From Tychonema sp. LEGE 07203 (GTDB taxonomy: Bacteria > Cyanobacteriota > Cyanobacteriia > Cyanobacteriales > Microcoleaceae), in the NCBI RefSeq assembly GCF_015207285.1, contig NZ_JADEXD010000049.1, forward strand, positions 1 through 38,611: 38,611 nt of DNA, written 5' to 3'. A program made the translations under genes and the position numbers. Positions 13,480-21,239 of this stretch are shown one piece after another; position 1 is the stretch's first letter; every line of letters starts with the position of its first letter. Under the pieces are notes generated by a model. It had not been told where the DNA came from. It saw only the letters and a program-made list of their open reading frames with translations, and searched no databases.

Positions 13480-14517
13480 ATGAACAGAAAAGAATTGGCA
13501 GAACTAGCAGAAAAAAACTGGCATCTAGAAGATTTATACAAAGCGTTGGGTCAAGCTAAAAAAAATTACAAGCAAACAGAAAAAGCTGAAAGCATTACTT
13601 CCAACGATAAAGACAATTTGCACGGCATACTTGCCCGCAAAAAATCCTCAGAAATTGCAATTATTTATAATAAAAGCTACGGCCAAACTAAAAATGAGTT
13701 ATCCGATCGTCTTTATAAATATATTAGAATTCTTCTCAAATACGGGCAGGATCTAGATATTGAATCCATCGATATTCCCGATCGATTGGCGGAACGAGGA
13801 TTTAAAAGAGACTCTGCTCAACAGCATCGAGAAACCGATCGGGTTTGGTGGCGCATTACGATCGAGCTTGACAATCCAGACAACTTGCAATTACAAGCAA
13901 TTGTCCAGCGCCTCGGCTCAGCTCTCGAAAAACCTTTGATAGTACAGAAAATAGAGCAAGGCAGTACATTGCTGGCTTTTGAAAGCGATCGACGGGAATA
14001 CGATCGCATAGAAGAACTTTACAGATCGGGTCGCCTCGGCGAATTATTAAAAGTCACTATCAGCGATTTAAGCCAAATTACCCAGGATTCGATGCTAATT
14101 TATGTGAGACAAATGTATGAAAATATCTTCGGTGAAGGGTATCAGCCAGTAGCCTTGATATTGACTCGCAATCAGCGCAACCGATCGCGATCGAACCAAG
14201 AAAATCGAGAATCTATACAAAGAGCCAAACAAATTCATTTGGGAGCGAATCAATCCGTTAATTTGGCTATCCAACTGACACCACAAGACGAAGAAATTGA
14301 CATTAAAATATGGATCGAACCATCAGGTGATGCAGTTTATCTGCCCGTTGGTTTACAAATAAAAGTGTTAGATGAATTCAAAGCTCCCGTTCCTCAATTG
14401 CAACAACAAACTGGCAGTACAGATAACGCCATTGAGATACCATTTAGCGTTGAGCCTGGAGAACGATTTAGTGTTAAACTCCTTCTAGAAGATGCCAGCG
14501 TTACAGAAACTTTTTAA
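13480..14517 (+). CDS. HTH plus DUF1822-like protein
   Basis: The 345-residue protein has an N-terminal helical part (MNRKELAELAEKNW, DNLHGILARKKSSEIAIIYN, KNELSDRLYKYIRILLKYGQ) that looks like the helix-turn-helix module of cyanobacterial NB-ARC and CHAT-linked regulators (x-L-x-x-K-x-x-x-E-I-A then L-x-x-x-L-Y-x-Y-I). The C-terminal 90 residues (VNLAIQLTPQDEEIDIKIWI, VYLPVGLQIKVLDE, PGERFSVKLLLEDASVTE) resemble the end of DUF1822 proteins, which often precede CHAT genes. ATG 13480 is chosen because the protein proper begins there; an open frame extends to 13423. The gene ends 24 bases before the CHAT gene, suggesting an operon. Confidence 0.7.
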   Translation: MNRKELAELAEKNWHLEDLYKALGQAKKNYKQTEKAESITSNDKDNLHGILARKKSSEIAIIYNKSYGQTKNELSDRLYKYIRILLKYGQDLDIESIDIPDRLAERGFKRDSAQQHRETDRVWWRITIELDNPDNLQLQAIVQRLGSALEKPLIVQKIEQGSTLLAFESDRREYDRIEELYRSGRLGELLKVTISDLSQITQDSMLIYVRQMYENIFGEGYQPVALILTRNQRNRSRSNQENRESIQRAKQIHLGANQSVNLAIQLTPQDEEIDIKIWIEPSGDAVYLPVGLQIKVLDEFKAPVPQLQQQTGSTDNAIEIPFSVEPGERFSVKLLLEDASVTETF

Positions 14518-14541
14518 TAATTGAAAAGCCCCGCGCCACCT

Positions 14542-16605
14542 ATGAAAAAACAAGTCATCCTCACCGTCATGCAAGGAAGCTTTCAGCAAGGATTCCCGGT
14601 TAACCTGGAAATTCGAGAAGATGTAACCCCATTTAGCTTAATCTGGGGAGATGTTGGCAGACTGCCAGCCCTAGGTGATATAGAGATTTTTGATTCCTTG
14701 AAAAAGTGGCAGTCAAATTTTGAAAGGAATAATGGCAACAGCATATCGCGCATCAAAGTGCAAGGGGAAGGAGCGAAAGTATTTAACAATCTCGCGGCAC
14801 AAAACCTGGCATCCAACATCAATCAATGGCTTAATTCCAGCGAAAAATGCTGGAGAAAAATACTGGATGGATTGCAGCAGCACTTGCAGCCAAACGATGA
14901 CATTCGAGTGATTTTGCAAACAGACGATGCTAACTTGCGGAGACTACCTTGGCCGGCCTGGAATTTATTTTCGGAAACTTACCATCATTCCGAAATTTCT
15001 TTGAGTACCTTAACTGTTAAACCGCCAAGCTTTAAGCAATCTGACTGTCGAAAATCAGCGGTGAGAATTTTAGCCGTATTTGGCAATAATGACGAAATTG
15101 ATATTAAGTTTGACCGTAAAATTTTGGATAGTTTAGCCGAACGCGGTGCCGAAATCACACCTTTGAATAAGCCCAAAAAAGCAGAATTGCTGGAGTGTTT
15201 GCGAGATACACAGGGATGGCACATTTTCTTTTTTGCCGGTCACAGTTCAACCCTGCCAGACGGTCAAATTGGTGAGTTTGAAATCAGCGATTCTGAGAGT
15301 ATAAGTATTGACGATTTGAAAAATGCCATGAAAAGTGCGATTGCCAAAGGGTTGCAGCTAGCAATATTTAACTCCTGCGACGGCTTGGGGATAGCCAACC
15401 AGCTAGCCAAATTGTACTTACCCCAAAGTATTGTCATGCGGGAAGTCATAGCAGATGAAGCAGCACAAAAATTTTTGCAGGATTTTCTCACAGCATTTGC
15501 CAATAACCAATTGTTGTACACAGCAGTGGCGGAAGCGAGACAAAAATTGGCAGATGAGAAGAATAAACTATTTCCTGGTATTAGCTGGCTGCCCGTAATT
15601 TGTCAGAATCCCGCTGTTGAACCGCTAATGTGGAAACAGTTGCTCAATTGGAAATGCCTGCACACTCTCAAAGATCATTCAGATGTTGTTAATTCCGTCG
15701 CCATTAGTCCCAATCAAAACATTATTGCCAGCGGCAGTTTAGACCAAACCATCAAACTTTGGAACCTTTCTACAGGAGAATTGCTCCACACCTTCACCGG
15801 ACATAGTAGTGCCGTAATTGATGTTGCTTTCAGCCCCGACGGAAAAACCCTTGCCAGTGCCAGCAACCACGAATTTTTTGATGGCAGTATCAAGTTGTGG
15901 GATGTAGCAAACAAGCAATTTAAACAAAGTCTGGGAAATACCTTGTTAGCCCTGCGGACAAGCTGTTTAGCTTTCAGTCCCGACGAACAAACCCTAGCAA
16001 ACGGTCACATTGGTACTACACTGATGGGTGGTACTATTGATATTTGGAATCTGAGAAGAAGTAAAATAGAAAAAACTCTCTGGGGACACGTTTGGGAAGT
16101 TAATTGCCTAGCCTTTAGCAAAGATGGGCGCATTTTAGTCAGTGGCGGTTTAGATGGTGCAGTTAAAATCTGGAATTGGCATAGAAAAGAATTGCTGCAC
16201 ACTCTCATTCGACCAGTAGATTTTTTCGGTGCCTTAGCTTCTTGGTTCGATTCTTCTGTTGGGATAATTTGGTGTGTGGCGATTAGCCCGGACGGTAAAA
16301 CAGTCGCCGCTAGCGGTTCCGAACAGCCAATCCAACTGTGGAATACGGAAAATGGCAGGCTGCTGCGTACCTTTACAGAACACTCAGATAGTATTTATGC
16401 GCTTGCGTTTAGCCCCGATGGTGAAACTCTCGCCAGCGGTGGTGCTGACAACACGATTCGGATTTGGAACTTTCACACAGGAGAGTTGTTGGAAACTCTG
16501 GAACATCTGGGCCCAGTCAAGTCTGTTGTTTTCAGTTGTGATGGCAAATCTTTGGTCAGCGGGAGTGCAGATGCTACTGTAAAAATTTGGCGCGTTCCTG
16601 TTTAA
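14542..16605 (+). CDS. CHAT caspase-like protease fused to a seven-bladed WD40 propeller
   Basis: The 687-residue protein has a CHAT domain at about residues 155-365 with the caspase-type dyad H234 (FFFAGHSS) and C279 (IFNSCDGLG). It continues with AVAEARQKL and a PGISWLPVICQNP end typical of CHAT. Seven WD40 repeats follow from about residue 367, with blade ends IKLWNL, IKLWDV, IDIWNL, VKIWNW, IQLWNT, IRIWNF and VKIWRV. The N-terminal 110 residues are a helical/beta region seen before CHAT in cyanobacteria. ATG 14542 (MKKQVILTVMQGSFQQGFP) is preferred over TTG 14521. A propeller on a CHAT protease suggests a sensor-triggered protease in a conflict or cell-death-like pathway. The target is unknown; the catalytic residues are intact. 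Confidence 0.9.
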   Translation: MKKQVILTVMQGSFQQGFPVNLEIREDVTPFSLIWGDVGRLPALGDIEIFDSLKKWQSNFERNNGNSISRIKVQGEGAKVFNNLAAQNLASNINQWLNSSEKCWRKILDGLQQHLQPNDDIRVILQTDDANLRRLPWPAWNLFSETYHHSEISLSTLTVKPPSFKQSDCRKSAVRILAVFGNNDEIDIKFDRKILDSLAERGAEITPLNKPKKAELLECLRDTQGWHIFFFAGHSSTLPDGQIGEFEISDSESISIDDLKNAMKSAIAKGLQLAIFNSCDGLGIANQLAKLYLPQSIVMREVIADEAAQKFLQDFLTAFANNQLLYTAVAEARQKLADEKNKLFPGISWLPVICQNPAVEPLMWKQLLNWKCLHTLKDHSDVVNSVAISPNQNIIASGSLDQTIKLWNLSTGELLHTFTGHSSAVIDVAFSPDGKTLASASNHEFFDGSIKLWDVANKQFKQSLGNTLLALRTSCLAFSPDEQTLANGHIGTTLMGGTIDIWNLRRSKIEKTLWGHVWEVNCLAFSKDGRILVSGGLDGAVKIWNWHRKELLHTLIRPVDFFGALASWFDSSVGIIWCVAISPDGKTVAASGSEQPIQLWNTENGRLLRTFTEHSDSIYALAFSPDGETLASGGADNTIRIWNFHTGELLETLEHLGPVKSVVFSCDGKSLVSGSADATVKIWRVPV

Positions 16606-16629
16606 ATCAGGACTTACCCACTCCGACAA

Positions 16630-16694
16630 AGAAACCGGGTTTTTCACCTAATCTCTCAGTAACAAGGGGTCTTTTCGTAAAAAACCCGGTTTCT
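16630..16694. repeat. Perfect AGAAACCGGGTTTTT inverted-repeat element
   Basis: AGAAACCGGGTTTTT (16630-16644) and AAAAACCCGGTTTCT (16680-16694) form a perfect 15-bp inverted repeat with a 35-nt spacer between the convergent CHAT and ubiA genes. The same family is seen at 49-115 and 28118-28219. It could act as a bidirectional terminator or as a dispersed palindrome. Confidence 0.8.
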
Positions 16695-16727
16695 GAGGCC
16701 CCATCCGATTTCCAACTGTCAAGTCAG

Positions 16728-17612
16728 CTAAAAAATATCCCCAACAATCATCCCTGCCAATATGACAAACCCCACCCAAACATTTTGGCGGAAAATTTGA
16801 CCGTAAACGGGTTTGGGAATGTCGGTTTTTCGCAGTTGGCTGTACTGCACGCACCACAAAATCGCTGCCGCACAAATTGCGATCCAAAAACCAATATGTA
16901 AATGTAAATTAATCCCCATTGCTGCTAACAAACCGACAGTCCCAACAAAGAAAAAACCCACAGCATTAGCGGCATTATCCCCAAAAAATATGGCGCTGGA
17001 ATTCACACCCAAACGCAAATCATCTTCTCTGTCGCTCATCGCGTAAACTGTGTCAAATCCCATCGTCCAAAATACGACTGCACCCCACAGCAGCCAAGTT
17101 GCTATTTCTAATTGATTGACAGCCGCGCTCCAACTAATTAATACGGCAAATCCCCAGGCTATTGATAATACTAATTGCGGCACTGGAAAAAATCTTTTTG
17201 CTAGCGGGTAGCAGATAATTACTGGTACGGCGGCGACACACAGCCAGAAACTTAAAGGATTGAGATAAAAGGCGAGAATGGCGGCGCTTGCAAAGGAAAT
17301 TAAGGCAACTCCGATGCCAGTTTGCACCGTGAGGGCGCGGGATGCTAGGGGGCGCGATCGCGTTCTTTCGACTTCGGGATCGATATCGCGATCCCACAAG
17401 TCGTTAATCACGCATCCCGCCGCACTGGTGGCTAAAGTGCCTAACACTATTACGCCAACTAATGCCGAGGGCGGTCTCCCGTCTGCTGCTAAAAACACGG
17501 CCCAGAGGGCTGGTATCATTAAAATAAGCCTTCCTGCTGGTTTGTCCCACCTCAAAAGCTTTATGATGGTTAGCAATGTGGATTCGGTTGGGCGATCGGA
17601 CTCTTGAAGCAT
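16728..17612 (-). CDS. ubiA: 4-hydroxybenzoate polyprenyltransferase (plastoquinone pathway)
   Basis: This 294-residue integral membrane protein of the UbiA family carries both Asp-rich prenyl-diphosphate motifs: NDLWDRDID (residues 70-78) and SDREDD in the TVYAMSDREDD segment near residue 190. About eight or nine hydrophobic segments are visible. In cyanobacteria this enzyme attaches the solanesyl chain to 4-hydroxybenzoate, an early step of plastoquinone synthesis, in the membrane. ATG 17612 (MLQESDRPTES) is preferred because the additional 14 residues from 17654 are not family-like. It is divergent from ppx and convergent with the CHAT gene. Confidence 0.93.
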   Translation of the reverse strand: MLQESDRPTESTLLTIIKLLRWDKPAGRLILMIPALWAVFLAADGRPPSALVGVIVLGTLATSAAGCVINDLWDRDIDPEVERTRSRPLASRALTVQTGIGVALISFASAAILAFYLNPLSFWLCVAAVPVIICYPLAKRFFPVPQLVLSIAWGFAVLISWSAAVNQLEIATWLLWGAVVFWTMGFDTVYAMSDREDDLRLGVNSSAIFFGDNAANAVGFFFVGTVGLLAAMGINLHLHIGFWIAICAAAILWCVQYSQLRKTDIPKPVYGQIFRQNVWVGFVILAGMIVGDIF

Positions 17613-17824
17613 TTTAATTCTAGATTTTAGATTTTTAACATTAAATCTTATCAAATTTTAGGCAAAATCACCTAATATAGCGGTTCTAAAAAAACTGATG
17701 TATGTCCCGATGCTCTTCTGCCCGATGCTTTTAGGTCCTAATTCCTGATTTGTGCTGATTTCATAGGATGCCTAACTGGATTTATGAAATAATCATAAAT
17801 ATCTGTCAACCCCCATACACTCCA

Positions 17825-19435
17825 ATGGTTAATTCAATTGCTTCTGCGGAGTCAAATCGCATTATTGCTGCTATCGATATGGGTACTAACTCGTTTCACA
17901 TGGTGGTGGCGCGGATCGACCCGAAATTACCCGCCTTTGAGATTATTGCTAGAGAAAAAGATACGGTTCGATTGGGAGATTCCGAGGCTAAGACAGGGTG
18001 CTTGAAGTCTGAGGTTATGGACAGGGCGATCGTCACTCTGAGACGTTTTCTAGATATTGCTAAAACTTTCCATGCTGAACAAGTTGTCGCCGTGGCTACC
18101 AGTGCGGTTCGAGAAGCTCCTAACGGGCGGGATTTTCTCAAACGAGTTGCTGACGAATTAGACCTGAATGTTAGCTTAATTTCCGGTCAGGAAGAGGCGC
18201 GGAGAATTTATCTCGGCGTGCTTTCGGGTATGGAATTCAACAATCAGTCCCAAGTAATTATTGACATTGGGGGCGGTTCTACTGAATTAATTTTAGGAGA
18301 TAGTTCTGAGCAGCGCTGTCTCACCAGTACCAAAATCGGTGCTGTGCGCTTAACAAAAGAATTTGTCAAAACTGACCCGATTAGCAGAGAGGAGTTTGCC
18401 TATTTGCAAGCTTACATTCGGGTTTCGCTCGAAAGACCGATCGACGAATTGCGCTCTTACTTCCAGGCTGGCGAAACTCTGCGTTTAATTGGTACTGCTG
18501 GAACCATCGAAACTCTAGCTTCCATTAACGCTCGCGAAAATTTGGGAAGTGTTCCGAGTCCGCTGACGGGCTATGAACTAAGTTTAAAAGATTTGCGCGA
18601 TTTAGTCAACCGTTTCCGCAAACTTTCTTACTCGGAAAGACTGGCAATTCCGGGAATGTCGGACAAGCGGGCAGAAATTATTCTCGTCGGCGCTTTGATC
18701 TTGCAGGAAGCGATGACACTATTAGGAATGGAATCGCTCACAGTGTGCGATCGATCTCTGAGAGAAGGCGTCATTGTTGACTGGATGCTGAGTCGCGGTT
18801 TAATAGAAAGCCGCTTGCGCTATCAAGGTTCAATCCGCCAGCGCAGCATTGGGCTGATGGCAGACAAATATCAAGTCAATTCAGAACAAAGCGAAATAAC
18901 CGCAGCATTCGCCCTCAAATTGTTCGACCAAACCCAAGGAATCCTGCACAATTGGGGAGCCGAAGAACGCGAGTTGCTGTGGGCCGCCGCCATTCTGCAC
19001 AACTGCGGTTTGTACATCAGTCATTCGGCGCACCACAAACATTCTTACTATTTAATTCGCAATGGTGAGTTATTGGGCTACACTGAAACAGAGATTGAAG
19101 TAATTGCCAATTTAGCTCGCTACCACCGGAAAAGTCCTCCGAAAAAGAAACATGAAAACTTTGTAAATCTCCCTAAAAAATACCGAGAAGTTGTTACCAA
19201 TCTACATCCTTTCCTGCGGTTAGCTGTGGCTTTGGACAGGCGGCAGATTGGCGCAATTGCGGATTTCAAAAGCGAACACCGCCCCGAAATTGGAGAGTTT
19301 CACTTGCGACTCCAACCGCTAGATTCCGAGGACGATTGCGCTTTGGAAATGTGGAGTTTGGATTATAAAAAGCCATGTTTTGAAGACCAGTACAATCTCA
19401 AATTAGTAGCAACTCTGGAGGGAATAGGCGGTTAA
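17825..19435 (+). CDS. ppx: Exopolyphosphatase / guanosine pentaphosphatase family
   Basis: The 536-residue protein has the acetate-kinase-like actin-fold core: AAIDMGTNSFHMVVARI, VAVATSAVREAPNGRDF, VIDIGGGSTELILGD and a GTAGTIETLASI segment. A C-terminal HD-like helical region follows (LWAAAILHNCGLYISHSAHH, NLARYHRKSPPKKKH). The length and order match bacterial Ppx/GppA, which release phosphate from polyphosphate or hydrolyse pppGpp. ATG 17825 gives MVNSIASAESNRIIAAIDMG; an upstream ATG at 17768 adds 19 non-conserved residues. The stop codon is followed within three bases by an STRR array. Confidence 0.93.
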   Translation: MVNSIASAESNRIIAAIDMGTNSFHMVVARIDPKLPAFEIIAREKDTVRLGDSEAKTGCLKSEVMDRAIVTLRRFLDIAKTFHAEQVVAVATSAVREAPNGRDFLKRVADELDLNVSLISGQEEARRIYLGVLSGMEFNNQSQVIIDIGGGSTELILGDSSEQRCLTSTKIGAVRLTKEFVKTDPISREEFAYLQAYIRVSLERPIDELRSYFQAGETLRLIGTAGTIETLASINARENLGSVPSPLTGYELSLKDLRDLVNRFRKLSYSERLAIPGMSDKRAEIILVGALILQEAMTLLGMESLTVCDRSLREGVIVDWMLSRGLIESRLRYQGSIRQRSIGLMADKYQVNSEQSEITAAFALKLFDQTQGILHNWGAEERELLWAAAILHNCGLYISHSAHHKHSYYLIRNGELLGYTETEIEVIANLARYHRKSPPKKKHENFVNLPKKYREVVTNLHPFLRLAVALDRRQIGAIADFKSEHRPEIGEFHLRLQPLDSEDDCALEMWSLDYKKPCFEDQYNLKLVATLEGIGG

Positions 19436-19630
19436 AAGTCATTAGTCATTAGTTATTGGTTATTGGTTGTTTGTTAGTTGTTATTGGTTATTGGTTACTT
19501 GTTACTTGCTACGAATTTGCATTTTCCAATTTCCAATTCTCAATTCCAATAACAACTAACAAATAACAACTAACAGCTAACAGCTAACAGTCAACAGTCA
19601 ACAGTCAACAGTCAACAGTCAACAGTCAAA
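19436..19630. repeat. STRR heptamer arrays between ppx and selO
   Basis: Directly after the ppx stop comes AGTCATTAGTCATTAGTTAT, then TTATTGG-type units, TTACTTGTTACTTG, then AACTAACAGCTAACAG and at least six tandem AACAGTC units up to about 19628. These are short tandemly repeated repetitive sequences typical of filamentous cyanobacteria. The array ends only a few bases before the selO start, so it forms part of the selO 5' leader or promoter region. Confidence 0.9.
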
Positions 19631-19637
19631 TACAAAA

Positions 19638-21071
19638 ATGTCAAATCCCTTGCTTTCCCTCAACTACGAACCAGCCCTCGAGTCCCTGGGCGGCGACTAC
19701 TTTGATGAAGTCCCGGCGGCAGATTTTCCCCAGCACATCCTCCGTTTTCGCAACGACAAATTGTTGCCAGTATTGGGTTTAGAACCCGCACAAGTAACCG
19801 ACCAACATTTCATCGAAGCCTTCGGCAAATTTCACTGCGTCCGTCCCTTTCTCGCACTCCGCTACCACGGCTATCAATTCAACGAATACAACCCGAATTT
19901 AGGCGACGGTAGAGGCTTTTTGTACGGTCAAGTTCGCGGTACTGACGGCAGACTTTATGACTTCGGGACTAAAGGTTCCGGCCGCACTCCCTACTCGCGG
20001 CACGCTGACGGTAGACTCACTCTCAAAGGCGGAGTTCGCGAAGTTTTAGCCGCCGAAGCTTTGCACAGATTGGGAGTTAGGACATCTCGCTGTTTTAGTT
20101 TAGTTGAAACTGGGGATGCTTTGTGGCGGGGCGACGAACCCTCTCCCACGCGATCGTCCGTAATGGTACGTTTCAGTCACTCTCACATCCGTTTTGGCAC
20201 GTTTGAAAGGCTGCATTATATCCGCCGCCCGGATTTAACTAAAAAACTTTTAGATTTTGTAATTGAATATTACTATCCCGAACTGCATTTAGCAGCTAGC
20301 AATTCTGGTATTTCTTCCGAAGAAAAGTATGCGCTATTTTATGCAGAATTAGTGCATAAAGTAGCCGAATTAGTCGCTCAGTGGATGGCTGCTGGTTTTT
20401 GTCACGCGGTGTTGAATACTGATAATATGTCGATTACTGGAGAAAGTTTTGATTACGGGCCTTTTGCTTTTATTCCCACTTACAATCCGGAATTTACAGC
20501 AGCTTATTTCGATCATTACGGTCTTTATTGTTACGGAAATCAACCGTTTATTTGCAAGGGGAATTTAGAGAAGCTTCAGCAACCGCTAGCAGCGGCAATT
20601 CCTCAAGCTGATATGGATGCTGGCTTGGCAAAGTTTGGCGATTATTATAATGCAGCTTACCGCAAGTTGATGCTGAATAGATTGGGATTTGAGGATTTGC
20701 CAGAAGCTGATGGCGATGAGCTTTTGAAGCTGACAATTAAGATGCTGGCGGAGTCTCAAGTAGATTATCACGATTTCTTTTGGGAATTGCGCCGACAGTT
20801 CTCTGGCACTTGGCGAGATGATGTCAATCAAATTTTTAGCGAGGCCCAACCTGCGGAGTTGTTAGCACCTTGGAGGCAGTTTTATTTTCACGTTTTGCAA
20901 AGTTTGTCGGCGGATGATATGGATGAGATGACCGAGAGGTTGCGGCAGCACAATCCCGAACAATCGCTGTTGAGGCCGACGATTGAGGCTGTTTGGGAAC
21001 CTATCGCTCTTGAGGATAATTGGCAACCGTTTTATGATTTGGTTGAGCGAATTCAAAACCCAGAAAATTGA
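19638..21071 (+). CDS. selO: SelO-family protein AMPylase (pseudokinase fold)
   Basis: The 477-residue protein matches YdiU/SelO (UPF0061) over its length. It shows [20 protein letters not shown] (nucleotide-binding loop), [34 protein letters not shown] and the catalytic [17 protein letters not shown] with D262 and D272. In characterised members the ATP is flipped and AMP is transferred to Ser/Thr/Tyr of redox-related proteins. Bacterial and eukaryotic forms respond to oxidative stress; the target here is unknown. ATG 19638 lies just after the STRR array with no clear Shine-Dalgarno sequence. Confidence 0.93.
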   Translation: MSNPLLSLNYEPALESLGGDYFDEVPAADFPQHILRFRNDKLLPVLGLEPAQVTDQHFIEAFGKFHCVRPFLALRYHGYQFNEYNPNLGDGRGFLYGQVRGTDGRLYDFGTKGSGRTPYSRHADGRLTLKGGVREVLAAEALHRLGVRTSRCFSLVETGDALWRGDEPSPTRSSVMVRFSHSHIRFGTFERLHYIRRPDLTKKLLDFVIEYYYPELHLAASNSGISSEEKYALFYAELVHKVAELVAQWMAAGFCHAVLNTDNMSITGESFDYGPFAFIPTYNPEFTAAYFDHYGLYCYGNQPFICKGNLEKLQQPLAAAIPQADMDAGLAKFGDYYNAAYRKLMLNRLGFEDLPEADGDELLKLTIKMLAESQVDYHDFFWELRRQFSGTWRDDVNQIFSEAQPAELLAPWRQFYFHVLQSLSADDMDEMTERLRQHNPEQSLLRPTIEAVWEPIALEDNWQPFYDLVERIQNPEN

Positions 21072-21095
21072 TTGATAATAGCTGGCATTAATAGC

Positions 21096-21160
21096 GCTCC
21101 GGGGCGGGTTAAAAGCACTTTCTGTGGGTATTAAAGATTAGAGTGAACCCGCCCCGGAGC
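21096..21160. repeat. Perfect 15-bp inverted repeat after selO
   Basis: GCTCCGGGGCGGGTT (21096-21110) pairs with AACCCGCCCCGGAGC (21146-21160) around a 35-nt AT-rich spacer. It is very GC-rich compared with its surroundings and lies between the convergent selO and kinase genes. It may be a strong terminator structure or a small palindromic element; no T-run follows it on either strand. Confidence 0.8.
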
Positions 21161-21198
21161 AATCTGAGATTATAAAAATCTGCCACATAAGAAATGTA

Positions 21199-21239
21199 AC
21201 ACTAATGACTAATGACTACTGACTAATGACTAATGACTA
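21199..21239. repeat. STRR array containing the kinase stop codon
   Basis: ACTAATGACTAATGACTACT and similar heptamers (TAGTCAT on the minus strand) run to 21239. The kinase TAG stop at 21237-21239 is the first TAG of the array, so the repeat supplies the stop codon and the immediate 3' UTR. Confidence 0.9.

Noticed and set aside
19560-19630. Possible CRISPR array (regular short repeats)
   Set aside because: The repeats are contiguous seven-base units without spacers, i.e. STRR, and no cas genes are present.
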